DNA of 64,000 nt. Source: CAVXZE01 sp963766175 (GTDB lineage Bacteria; Myxococcota_A; UBA9160; UBA6930). Position numbers and translations under genes: made by a program. The DNA lies in the NCBI GenBank assembly GCA_963766175.1, contig CAVXZE010000010.1, positions 228,454 through 292,453 of the forward strand, read 5' to 3'. A model generated the notes under the pieces. That model was given only the letters and a program-made list of their open reading frames with translations, was not told the DNA's origin and did no database searches. How positions within the stretch are numbered: position 1 is the stretch's first letter; each line of letters starts with the position of its first letter. This document shows, in pieces, positions 33,138-41,304 of the stretch.

Positions 33138-34844
33138 ATGGCCAATATCACCGGTGGAGAGCTTCTCGCACGCTGTCTCGCTAGCGAAGGGGTGCAATTC
33201 GTGTTCGGGCTTCCGTGCCCGGAGGTGGATCCGCTCCTGGCAGTGCTGGAGGCCCACGAGATCCGCTTCGTCCCGCTACGACACGAGGCGGCAGGTGCCC
33301 ACATGGCAGAGGGTCTCTACAAGACCACTGGACAGGTGGCAGTGGTGCTGGGAAATCCCGGTCCCGGCTCTGCGAACCTGATTCCGGGCCTGATCACCGC
33401 CCGGCACGAGGGCGTTCCTCTGGTAGCCCTCACCGCGCAGCACCGTCTCGCGAACGTCTATCCCTCGCCGCCTTCGACCTTCCAGGGCCAGGATCAGCTC
33501 AATTCGGTCGGCAGCAGCGTCAAGTGGGGTGGGCCGATCCTTTCGTGGGACCGGATCCCGGAGGTCGTGCGCTTCGCCTTCCGCGAGATGTGGTCGGGAA
33601 GACCTGGGCCCGTGCAGCTCGAGGTGCCCTCGCCGGTGATGTACGCGGAAGGCGAGGAGTCCAACGTCCGCGTGCTCCCGCCCGAGAGCTACCGCTCTGC
33701 GCAGCCGGAGGCCTCCGAGTCGCAGCTCGAGCAGGTTGCGGAGCTCCTCGCATCGGCCGAGCGACCCGCCGTGATCGCCGGCTCGGGTGTGGATCGCGCG
33801 GGGGCGAATGCGGCCCTGCTCCAGCTCGTCGAGATGCTCGGCTGCCCGGTGATCGCCACCATGGCGGGGCGCGCCGTGGTCCCTGGCGACCACGCCCACT
33901 GCCTCTACGGATTCAGCGCCGGCGGCGATCTCGTCAAGCGCGAGGCGGACGTGGTGCTCGTGGTGGGATCGCGGCTCGGAAACCTGGATCTTCCCTACGA
34001 CAAGTACTGGGGCGATCCCGCCAGTCAGAAGGTCGTTCAGATCGACGTGGATCCCCGACACGTGGGAGTTACGCGACCCCTGACGCTGGGCATCCTTGCC
34101 GAGGCGAAGAGCGCTCTCGAGGGTCTGGTGCGCGTCCTCGAAAAGCGCGGCCTGCGCCGAAAGGAGGCGCACGACCTGGCCCGCTACCGGCAGGCCGAGC
34201 TCGCCTGGCAGGACGAACTGTTCAAGGCGGTGGACGAATGGTCGGGCCCCGGCCTCCACCCCGCCCAGGTGATGCGGTCGATCGGAGAGGTCTTCGGGCG
34301 GGAGGCGATCTACGTCACCGACGGAGGCAATACCTCGCTCTGGGCCCACCGGTTCCTTCCGCCCACGCAGCCGCGCTCCTATCTCAACATTCTGGAGCTC
34401 GGTATGCTCGGAACCGGAATTCCCTCGGCTCTGGGTGCGAAGCTCGGCAGTCCCGAGCGCGAGGTGGTGTGCGTCACCGGCGACGGCGCCGCCGGCTTCA
34501 ACTTCATGGAGATGCAGTCTGCAGCGCGGGAGGGGCTCGACATGACCACCGTGGTCTTCGCCGAGGGATCATGGACCATGGAGGAGCCCAACGAACGCCT
34601 CCGGTATGGCCGTACCTTCGGCACGGCGCAGGGCACGATCCGGTGGGACGTCGTCGGTCAGGGCCTCGGCTGCGCGGGCTTCTACGCCGAGCGGTTGGAG
34701 GAGGTCAAGCCCGCCCTCGAGGGCGCGAAGGCGGAAAAGGGCGCCGCGGTGGTGTGCATCCGGAGCGATCGCGATGCCAATCTCGCCATGCCCGGGGAAC
34801 TTCTGATGCGGTTCCTGGAGGTCTACGAGGGCCCGATCGGTTGA
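33138..34844 (+). CDS. Thiamine diphosphate-dependent enzyme, acetolactate-synthase-like
   Basis: The 568-residue protein has the three-domain ThDP enzyme order. The N-terminal Pyr domain carries GVQFVFGLPC and RHEAAGAHMAEG with the catalytic Glu (about residue 52). The central domain has VIAGSGVDRAGANAALLQL. The C-terminal PP domain has GLGTGIPSALGAKLG and the ThDP/Mg motif GDGAAGFNFMEMQSAAREGLD. The usual NN following this motif is replaced by AEGSW, so substrate handling may be altered. It belongs to the large ALS/benzoylformate-decarboxylase superfamily, but there is no small regulatory subunit or ilvC nearby. An Fe-S protein gene follows 66 bases downstream and may be its electron partner. 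Substrate unknown; the classical acetolactate role looks unlikely. Confidence 0.85.
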   Translation: MANITGGELLARCLASEGVQFVFGLPCPEVDPLLAVLEAHEIRFVPLRHEAAGAHMAEGLYKTTGQVAVVLGNPGPGSANLIPGLITARHEGVPLVALTAQHRLANVYPSPPSTFQGQDQLNSVGSSVKWGGPILSWDRIPEVVRFAFREMWSGRPGPVQLEVPSPVMYAEGEESNVRVLPPESYRSAQPEASESQLEQVAELLASAERPAVIAGSGVDRAGANAALLQLVEMLGCPVIATMAGRAVVPGDHAHCLYGFSAGGDLVKREADVVLVVGSRLGNLDLPYDKYWGDPASQKVVQIDVDPRHVGVTRPLTLGILAEAKSALEGLVRVLEKRGLRRKEAHDLARYRQAELAWQDELFKAVDEWSGPGLHPAQVMRSIGEVFGREAIYVTDGGNTSLWAHRFLPPTQPRSYLNILELGMLGTGIPSALGAKLGSPEREVVCVTGDGAAGFNFMEMQSAAREGLDMTTVVFAEGSWTMEEPNERLRYGRTFGTAQGTIRWDVVGQGLGCAGFYAERLEEVKPALEGAKAEKGAAVVCIRSDRDANLAMPGELLMRFLEVYEGPIG

Positions 34845-34910
34845 TTCTATCGCGGGCGTTCGTTCTTGCAGCACCGAGAGATGAAAAACCTTCAGCAGGA
34901 GGCGGATGCA

Positions 34911-35990
34911 ATGTCCGACATCTACCAGGAGCTTCGTGAACGACTCGACATGTTTCCCCAGGGTTTTCCCAGGACCGAGAGCGGCGTCGAGATGGAGATC
35001 CTGCGAGAGCTCTTCAGTCCCGACGAGGCCCAGATCATGCTTTTCCTCGGGCCGAACCCCGAGCCGGTCTCGGCCGTGGCCGGGAAGATGGGGCGGGACG
35101 AAGGGGAGCTGGGGAAGCAGCTCTACGACATGTCGCGGCGTGGGTTGATCCTGCGATTCCGAGTCAGCGACGAGGAAGCCCTCTATTTCCTCGCGCCCTG
35201 GGTGGTGGGGATCTGGGAGTTCCAGGTCAAGAATCTGAACGATGAGAACATCCGGCTCTACGAGAAATACCACGAAGAGGCGATGGTTCCCGAGAGAAGG
35301 AAGTCCAAGGCGGCCGGATTTCGCGTGATTCCCGTCGAGCAGGAGCTGAAGGGCAGCTCCGAGGTCGAGACCTACGAGAAGGTGTCCGAGATCATCGAGT
35401 CCAGCACCCGGTTCGCCGTTGCCGACTGCATCTGCAGGAAAGAAGCCCAGATGTTCGGCCATGGCTGCGACAAGCTGCTGGAGGGCTGCATGATGTTCGA
35501 CATGGCTGCTGCGTACTACATCGAGAACGAGGTGGGCCGGGAGATCACCAAGGAGGAGGCGAAGCAGATCCTCGCCAAGGCGGAAGAAGACGGGCTGGTG
35601 CACCATTCATCGAACCACCTGGGGAAGAAGATCTTCATCTGCAACTGCTGCGGCTGCTGCTGCAAGGCGTTGGCCAATGTCACGAAGCATGGCAATCCGG
35701 ATGCCATCGCTCAATCGAACTACTTCGCGGTGATCGACCCGGACGAGTGCAACGCCTGTGAGGCCTGCATCGACCGATGCCAGGTCGACGCCATCCAGCT
35801 GTTGGATGACGTCGCCGCAGTCGACAAGGACGCGTGCATCGGATGCGGACTCTGCGTCTCCAGCTGTCCGACCGAGGGAATTTTCCTGGCCCGGAAGACA
35901 GGGGACGAAGTCTCGCCGATCTTCGCCGATGATGCGGAGTTGCTTCAGACCGTGGCAAGGGACAAGAACAAGGAATATCCCTTCCAGTAG
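34911..35990 (+). CDS. Winged-helix-like / multi-cluster ferredoxin-type Fe-S protein
   Basis: The 359-residue protein has an N-terminal winged-helix-like part (about 35-110: EAQIMLFLGPNPEPVSAVAG, then GELGKQLYDMSRRGLILRF), and a middle cysteine region (ADCICRKEAQMFGHGCDKL and CNCCGCCCKAL). Two ferredoxin clusters follow near the C-terminus: CNACEACIDRCQVD and CIGCGLCVSSCPTEG. The two C-terminal motifs would bind [4Fe-4S] clusters; the middle cysteines may hold another cluster. AGGAGG lies eight bases before ATG 34911. Similar proteins occur in anaerobic and syntrophic bacteria with 2-oxoacid or aromatic-CoA metabolism. Adjacent to the ThDP-enzyme gene on the same strand, it is a candidate low-potential electron carrier for it. 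The role of the wHTH-like part is not known. Confidence 0.85.
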   Translation: MSDIYQELRERLDMFPQGFPRTESGVEMEILRELFSPDEAQIMLFLGPNPEPVSAVAGKMGRDEGELGKQLYDMSRRGLILRFRVSDEEALYFLAPWVVGIWEFQVKNLNDENIRLYEKYHEEAMVPERRKSKAAGFRVIPVEQELKGSSEVETYEKVSEIIESSTRFAVADCICRKEAQMFGHGCDKLLEGCMMFDMAAAYYIENEVGREITKEEAKQILAKAEEDGLVHHSSNHLGKKIFICNCCGCCCKALANVTKHGNPDAIAQSNYFAVIDPDECNACEACIDRCQVDAIQLLDDVAAVDKDACIGCGLCVSSCPTEGIFLARKTGDEVSPIFADDAELLQTVARDKNKEYPFQ

Positions 35991-36006
35991 AGCAGGACTG
36001 GAGGGA

Positions 36007-36879
36007 CTACGAACCCGCCCAGAGGAGGAAATCGAGGAGCTCGGTCGTGGTGCGCTCCGGGTCTTCGAGAGCGGTCATGTGGCCCCGCTTCTGCAGCACC
36101 ACGTGGCGGTTGTTCGGAATTTCCCGAGCCAGTTGCTCCGACGGCTTGACGAAGAGTACGTCGTGCTCGCCCAGCAGGATCAGGCAAGGGCAGGAGATCC
36201 CGCGCAGCTCGCGAATCCGCGGATCGGGGTCGTCGTAGAAGGCCGACATGAAGTCGGCGAGGGTATCGGGGTCGCCGCGGCGCTGGAGCGCCTCGAGCAT
36301 GGCAAAGGCAGCCTCCGGGCTCTTCGCCGCGTGCATGCGGTTGAGGAAGACGTTCTCCCGCGAGAACTCCCGGCCCCTCGGAGAGATTTCGTCCCAGGTC
36401 TGCCCGCGAAAGCCGGCCGCCATCTGCTCGCCCAGCCCCGGGGTTCGCTCGAAGCTCGCATCCGGGTCGGTGACCTCCGCGGCCGCGTCCGTGGGCAGGG
36501 TCGCCGATCCGGTGTCGGTGGACATCAGACTGAGCAGACGCTCCGAGTGGCGCATCGCGTAGCGCAGGCCCGCCATCCCGCCGGTGGCGTGAGTGAGGAG
36601 GTGGAAGCGGTCGAGCTCGAGATGATCCGCGATCGCGCCGAAGTCCGCAGCGAGCGTCTCCACATCGTAGCCCCTCGGCTCTCCGGTGACGCGCGTCCCT
36701 CCGTGCGCGCGCATGTCGGTGGAGATCACGCGGTAGCCCGCCCGCGCCAGCCGGTCCACGATGCCCGGCAGGATCCAGTAGAGACCGTTCTCCGTGACGC
36801 CGTGGGTGGTCAGGATGGCGGGGCCCTCGCCGACCTCTTCGTAGTAGAGGCTCGCGCCTTGTCGTTCGAGGTACGGCAT
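36007..36879 (-). CDS. Alpha/beta-hydrolase-fold protein lacking the nucleophilic serine
   Basis: The 290-residue protein has the alpha/beta-hydrolase layout: ILTTHGVTENGLYW (oxyanion HG region), STDMRAHGGT, LILLGEHDVLFVKPSEQ (acid), and KRGHMTALEDPE with the catalytic His. At the nucleophile elbow it has LLTHATGGMAG, where the family has G-H-S-x-G-G. The Ser is therefore Ala (codon GCC), so a normal serine hydrolase mechanism is not possible. The base reading is clear and in frame. Start ATG 36879 has GGAAAGGAGAAT upstream; the longer frame to 36951 is less likely. It could be a binding protein, a lyase-like member or an inactive paralogue. It lies between a ferredoxin gene and an EamA transporter gene, with no obvious functional link. 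Confidence 0.85.
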   Translation of the reverse strand: MPYLERQGASLYYEEVGEGPAILTTHGVTENGLYWILPGIVDRLARAGYRVISTDMRAHGGTRVTGEPRGYDVETLAADFGAIADHLELDRFHLLTHATGGMAGLRYAMRHSERLLSLMSTDTGSATLPTDAAAEVTDPDASFERTPGLGEQMAAGFRGQTWDEISPRGREFSRENVFLNRMHAAKSPEAAFAMLEALQRRGDPDTLADFMSAFYDDPDPRIRELRGISCPCLILLGEHDVLFVKPSEQLAREIPNNRHVVLQKRGHMTALEDPERTTTELLDFLLWAGS

Positions 36880-36978
36880 GGATTCTCCTTTCCTGGGCGA
36901 GGCCGCGTTGGACATGACCCCGATGTGTCCGTCTGGCGAAGATTCAATCACGGACCGCGCGAATAGGCGAGCCCGCGC

Positions 36979-37827
36979 TCAAGCGCGCACGCGGAAGGCG
37001 GTCGCGAGACTCGCGGCCAGGATCAGCGTGCAGCCGAGGAGCGATGCCGGGCCCGGCTGCTCCGAGTGCAGGAGCCATGCCCAGATCGAGTTGAGGACCG
37101 GCTCGAGCAGAAGCAGCAGCGAGGCCTCGAAGGCCGGCGTGCCCCGCATGCCGCGGGTCATCGCCACGTAGGCGAGGCCGATCTGGAAGAGGCCGAGGTA
37201 GGCGACGACCGCCCAATCGAGCGGCACGCTGCCCGACACCGGGAAGGCGAGCGGCGCACACACCAGGAAGGCGAGCGCGTTCCCCGAGATCACGGCTGCT
37301 CCCGCCGACTCCGGCCGCTCCGAGCCGGCGAGCCAGCGGAGTCCCAGGAGCGTGAGCGCCCAGGTGACCCCGCTTGCGGCTGCCACCAGGTTGCCCTGCA
37401 GCGGATTCGGGGCGGTGGTCAGGGCGGGATCGACCTGCACGAAGAAGAGGGTCATCCCCGCCACCAGAAGCGCTGCGAGCAGCATGTCGCCCCGGCGCAA
37501 GGGCTCGCCGAGGAGGCGCGGGGCGAGCAGCAGGAGGTAGAGGGGTGCTGTCGCCTGGAGGAAGATCGAGTTCGCGGCGGTGGTCAGCTTGTTCGCGGTG
37601 ACGTAGAGGATCAGCGTGACGGCGTAGAAGAAGCCGACCAGGAGGGTTCGCCTGCTCCAGCCGCGCCGCCAGGTGGGCAGCAGCAGGAACAGCGCGATCG
37701 CCGCGATGCCCGAGCGGAAGCTGGCCACCTGCCAGGCCGAGAACGCCGTCGCCTTGATTGCCGCCCCACCGGTGGAGAAGAGGAGGGCAGCCGAGAGGAC
37801 CAGAAGGCGCGAGGAAACCGGGGACAC
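36979..37827 (-). CDS. EamA/DMT-family transporter
   Basis: The 282-residue membrane protein has two EamA repeats with about ten helices. The first repeat includes LVLSAALLFSTGGAAIK and SFRSGIAAIALFLLL; the second includes AAASGVTWALTLLGLRWL and FEASLLLLLEPVLNSIWAWLL. Drug/metabolite transporters of this type export or import small metabolites such as amino acids. The gene begins 11 bases after the stop of the flippase-like gene, so both are in one leftward operon. Substrate unknown. Confidence 0.9.
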   Translation of the reverse strand: MSPVSSRLLVLSAALLFSTGGAAIKATAFSAWQVASFRSGIAAIALFLLLPTWRRGWSRRTLLVGFFYAVTLILYVTANKLTTAANSIFLQATAPLYLLLLAPRLLGEPLRRGDMLLAALLVAGMTLFFVQVDPALTTAPNPLQGNLVAAASGVTWALTLLGLRWLAGSERPESAGAAVISGNALAFLVCAPLAFPVSGSVPLDWAVVAYLGLFQIGLAYVAMTRGMRGTPAFEASLLLLLEPVLNSIWAWLLHSEQPGPASLLGCTLILAASLATAFRVRA

Positions 37828-37838
37828 GGTGGCATCCT

Positions 37839-38849
37839 TCAGGGGCGCTCGGTTGGCGGAAGGGCGGGCGGCGTTTCACGACGGCGCAGCCAGAGGACTC
37901 CCGCGTAGGCGACGAAGCCGATGCCGGTCCAGAAGATCTGCTCCAGCCGCAGGACCAGGGAGAAGGTGAGACCCATGGAGACCGGAATGCTCACCAGGGA
38001 CATGGCTAGCATCAGCCCGCCTTCCTGAGTGCCCAGGCTCGCGGGCATGAAGAACGCCGCGAGCTCGATGGCCCGAGCCACCAGGAAGATCGACACTACG
38101 TCGAAAGGTCCGACCGGGACCTCCATCCAGTAGAAGAAGAGCGCGAGCTGGACGGCGCCGATCGCCTTGCCCGCAATGTGGAGAAGCGTCGAGACCAGGG
38201 CGTCGCCGCGTCCCGCTGCGTGGAAGTCGGCGATGCGCTGGTCGATGTCCTCGGACAGGTGGGCGACGCGAGCGGCGCGCTCCTGTCCGAGGAAGCGCTG
38301 CAGGACCGAGCGGCGGCCCACCAACCCGGCGAGCTGTCCCCGCCGCTGGAGCACCCAGAACGCCGCCGTGCCGCCCACGAATAGCAGGCCTCCGGCGAGT
38401 GCGGCGAGCTTCCACTCCGGCGCCAGGGATGCCGACGCTACCAACACGCTCACCCCCGCCACCGCCAGGATCAGGTCGGCCAGGGTGACCGTGAGCTTGT
38501 TGATGGTCAGAGAGGCCGCAGCCTCGCGGCCGGGAATCCCGCGCGGCACGAGGGTCCCCTTCACCACCTCGCCGCCCAGGGTCGCGGTGGGGGTGACGTA
38601 GTTGACGGCCGAGCCCGCCAGGTGCGGCCACCACAGACGAAGCAGCCCCGGCTTGTGCTCCCGCGTGAAGCAGCGCTGCCAGCCCCATGTGTGAAGCAGG
38701 TCGCCGAATCCATCGATCAGGACGATGACCACGATGCCCCAGCCGAGCTTCGAGGCTTCCTCCCAGACCGCGGCAAGGCCGACCCGGGAGACGAGCCACA
38801 CGAAGAGCGCCGACCCGAGGAGCAGCAGCAGGCGGTGGAGCCATCTCAA
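37839..38849 (-). CDS. Lysylphosphatidylglycerol-synthase/flippase-like membrane protein (UPF0104)
   Basis: The 336-residue protein matches the flippase-like domain of MprF relatives and UPF0104 proteins: LLLLLGSALFVWLVSRVGLAAV, GSAVNYVTPTATLGGEVVKG, TINKLTVTLADLILAV, and FFMPASLGTQEGGLMLA near the end. About eight helices are expected. Such proteins move lipids or polyprenyl-linked intermediates across the inner membrane, but no synthase domain is present. It is divergent from a CDP-alcohol phosphatidyltransferase-like gene with about 117 bases between, so the two probably make and translocate the same headgroup lipid. Upstream partner of the EamA gene. Confidence 0.85.
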   Translation of the reverse strand: MRWLHRLLLLLGSALFVWLVSRVGLAAVWEEASKLGWGIVVIVLIDGFGDLLHTWGWQRCFTREHKPGLLRLWWPHLAGSAVNYVTPTATLGGEVVKGTLVPRGIPGREAAASLTINKLTVTLADLILAVAGVSVLVASASLAPEWKLAALAGGLLFVGGTAAFWVLQRRGQLAGLVGRRSVLQRFLGQERAARVAHLSEDIDQRIADFHAAGRGDALVSTLLHIAGKAIGAVQLALFFYWMEVPVGPFDVVSIFLVARAIELAAFFMPASLGTQEGGLMLAMSLVSIPVSMGLTFSLVLRLEQIFWTGIGFVAYAGVLWLRRRETPPALPPTERP

Positions 38850-38966
38850 GTGCGGCCTCTCCTTGCGGGGAGTGAGGAGGATTCGTTAGGAACCCCCATC
38901 TGGCAACCCGCGATCCGGGCCGGAGAAGGAATCCGGGGCTCCCCCCATCCGAGGTGCCCAGGCGGC

Positions 38967-40178
38967 ATGCAGTCAAGCTCCAGCGAGGCGAAGGGTTGCG
39001 GCCTGATCGACGCCCGCGGTGAGGCGCCTTGGCGCGTGGTGGGCGGCATAAGCCTGGTGACCCGTCTGGTGCGCGGCCTCGAGCTCGCGGGGCTGGAGCG
39101 GATCCTCGTGGTCTGCGACCGGCCTCTCGAGCCGGAGGCGTTGGAAGCGGCCCGGCGCGAAACCCAGCTCGCCACGCGACGCCTTCAGCCGGGCGCCCCA
39201 ATCGCCGAAGTTGCCGCGGAGTTCTCGGAAGAGAGCGAGTATCTGGTGGCGGACGGGTCCCTTGTCGTCGACCTGCGCCTACAGGCCGCTCTCGCCCACT
39301 CCCCTGCACCCACCTTCGTGCCTTGCCCCGGGCAGGCGACGCTGCGACTGGCACGCCTCTCGGCGGACCAGCTGGCCGGTTACGGTGCCCCTCCGGACCC
39401 GGCTCTCGGCTGGCAGACGCTGGAGCCGAACTCGCTCGACACCTGGAGCACCAAGCTCCGCGGACACCAGGAGATCCTGCTGATCGACGCCTCCTCGCCG
39501 GAGGTCGCTGCCCGGGCGGAGACGCTCCTCATCGAACGCACCCAGAAATTCGTGATGGACTGGCCGGCGCGCTGGATCGACCCGCACTTCGAGAACGTCA
39601 TGGTCCGCTGGCTGGCACCGACCCGGGTCGGCCCGGATACCGTCACCTGGGTCGGGGCGGCGATCGCGCTGGCTGGCGCTGGCCTGCTCTGGAAGGGATG
39701 GCTCATCGCAGCGATCCCCTTCATGCTGCTCACGGGCTGGCTGGACGGCGTCGACGGGAAGCTGGTTCGCCTACGGCTCAAAGGCGGCTGGGTGGGAGAC
39801 GCGGAATCCGTCGTCGACTTCTTCGTCGAGAACAGCTGGTGGGCGGCGCTGGCCGCCTGGTTCCACGGGGCGGGCATGGGGGAGAGTGCCCTCTGGGTGT
39901 GGGCCGTGTTCTTCGCGGGCAGCCTCATCGACGATTCCACCTACTTCCTGGCCGACATCTTCCTCGGCGAGAACATCGACCTCCTCACCCCGGCGGATGG
40001 CGCCTTCCGCCTGGTGGCCGGCCGGCGCAACGTCTACGTCTGGTACCTGACCGTCGCCTTCCTGACGGGCTTCGCCTGGGAGGGCTTCGTCTTGTGCGCC
40101 GGCTGGGCCATCTTGACCGGGCCGGCCCACGCCGTGCGCCTGGTGGTGGCGCTGCGCGCCAAGCGGGCTCGGAAGTAG
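38967..40178 (+). CDS. Nucleotidyltransferase-like / CDP-alcohol phosphatidyltransferase two-domain protein
   Basis: The 403-residue protein has an N-terminal part (about 1-190) like a degraded sugar/inositol nucleotidyltransferase: AKGCGLIDARGEAPWRVVGG, LVTRLVRGLELAGLERILVV, ESEYLVADGSLVVDLRL. The C-terminal part (about 200-400) is a polytopic CDP-alcohol phosphotransferase with LDGVDGKLVRLRLKG and WVGDAESVVDFF in place of the canonical D-G-x2-A-R-x8-G-x3-D-x3-D. The Ala is Val, one spacer residue is missing, and Glu replaces the third Asp, so the motif is divergent. This order is like bifunctional inositol-phosphate cytidylyltransferase/di-myo-inositol-phosphate-type enzymes of archaea. Start ATG 38967. 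Paired divergently with a flippase-like gene. Product unknown; whether the N-terminal domain is active is doubtful. Confidence 0.75.
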   Translation: MQSSSSEAKGCGLIDARGEAPWRVVGGISLVTRLVRGLELAGLERILVVCDRPLEPEALEAARRETQLATRRLQPGAPIAEVAAEFSEESEYLVADGSLVVDLRLQAALAHSPAPTFVPCPGQATLRLARLSADQLAGYGAPPDPALGWQTLEPNSLDTWSTKLRGHQEILLIDASSPEVAARAETLLIERTQKFVMDWPARWIDPHFENVMVRWLAPTRVGPDTVTWVGAAIALAGAGLLWKGWLIAAIPFMLLTGWLDGVDGKLVRLRLKGGWVGDAESVVDFFVENSWWAALAAWFHGAGMGESALWVWAVFFAGSLIDDSTYFLADIFLGENIDLLTPADGAFRLVAGRRNVYVWYLTVAFLTGFAWEGFVLCAGWAILTGPAHAVRLVVALRAKRARK

Positions 40179-40245
40179 GACTGGAACTCGCCCCGTCGCC
40201 GCAGTCGAACTTGGCTCCGTCTCGGTGCGGTGTCCGAGATGTCTC

Positions 40246-41007
40246 CTACGGCACAGGACACCTGGCCATCATACAGGCGAAGACGGGACCGAGGCCCACA
40301 GCAATTGCCACGCATATCCAGAAAACGACCTGGAAGGCCCTGGGAAGCCTGCCGGATTCGGGGATCTGCGTCGTGGCGAACAGCATGGCCATCGCCATGT
40401 TCATCTCGAGCCACTCCTCGTAGAACGTGAACCGGTCTGTCGCCAGCTCCCGATCCAGAACGAGGGCGATCGCAGCCTGCGCGATGCCGATGACGACCAG
40501 TGGGTACGCACTGTCCCGCTTCAGGAAGCTCACGGCGGCCCGGATCCGGGCCCGGTAGCGGACCGCGAGAGCGCCGGCGATCGCGGCGACTGCAATGACG
40601 ACGAAGAGCTTCGCTTCGGGTGGGTCGAGGTCCCGCCACAGATTGTACCCGGCGTGAATCCATTCATGGAACGCCGTCAGCTTGATACCGCGAAACTCGA
40701 GAACGGATTCCTGGAAGATGCCGTCACTGATCTCGTCGTAGAAGGCGAGCACAGCGAGGATGGGTATCGCGACGTACCGTCGCCGGATCTCCGGTCGCGC
40801 TCGGGAGCACGCCCAGGCACCTGCCAAGGCGGCGAAGAGATGGAACGTCGCCGAGAGATTCTCGAGGATGCCTCCTTCCCGGACGATGTAGTGGCGCAGC
40901 ATGGGCGAAAGGAGCTGGAGCGAAAAGAACGTGATCCCACACATGCCCACCAGCGTCAGGTACGTCAGCCACGCGCGGGTCCGGGGGCTCTTCACCTCCA
41001 AAAGCAT
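40246..41007 (-). CDS. Polytopic membrane protein of unknown function
   Basis: The 253-residue protein has about seven membrane helices (WLTYLTLVGMCGITFFSL, LSATFHLFAALAGAWA, LFVVIAVAAIAGALAVRY, VVFWICVAIAVGLGPVFA). Acidic or His residues sit in three places: REGGILENL, YDEISDGIF with FHEWIHAGYN, and YEEWLEMNM. This ILE...DE...EE layout resembles an unnamed family of conserved membrane proteins whose members carry EEISWGQR in the middle segment; here it reads YDEISDGI. Polar residues in membrane positions suggest metal or substrate binding. Start ATG 41007 is chosen for its hydrophobic N-terminus; the longer frame is unlikely. It is convergent with the CDP-alcohol transferase gene and has no clear partner. 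Confidence 0.6.
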   Translation of the reverse strand: MLLEVKSPRTRAWLTYLTLVGMCGITFFSLQLLSPMLRHYIVREGGILENLSATFHLFAALAGAWACSRARPEIRRRYVAIPILAVLAFYDEISDGIFQESVLEFRGIKLTAFHEWIHAGYNLWRDLDPPEAKLFVVIAVAAIAGALAVRYRARIRAAVSFLKRDSAYPLVVIGIAQAAIALVLDRELATDRFTFYEEWLEMNMAMAMLFATTQIPESGRLPRAFQVVFWICVAIAVGLGPVFACMMARCPVP

Positions 41008-41238
41008 CGGACATGGCGGACATCTTCGCACGCCGGGATCTCGCGATTCGGAGCGGTGGCGCAAACAGGCTGGGTTCTGGATCCTGGGGGCCTCATCGGG
41101 CAAGGGGGGACAGGAACCTTCATGATCCCGAGGACTTACGTCACTATTCAGAGAAACGCACCCGGGTGATGCAGATCCGCGATGGGGGACCACCAGAGTT
41201 CACGGAGAACCTCCCGGGCGTGAGCTATCTGTATGCCG

Positions 41239-41260
41239 CTACTCGGAAAATCCTGAGTAG
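41239..41260. promoter_or_regulatory. Inverted repeat upstream of dgcN-like gene (possible operator)
   Basis: CTACTC and GAGTAG flank GGAAAATCCT to give a 22-base dyad ending 45 bases before ATG 41305. The spacing suits a repressor or activator site. The protein that would bind is not identified, and a dyad of this length can occur by chance. Confidence 0.25.
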
Positions 41261-41304
41261 AGTGCATGGTACCTACCGCGCTGGCGCAACTCGGGAGTGA
41301 AGAG

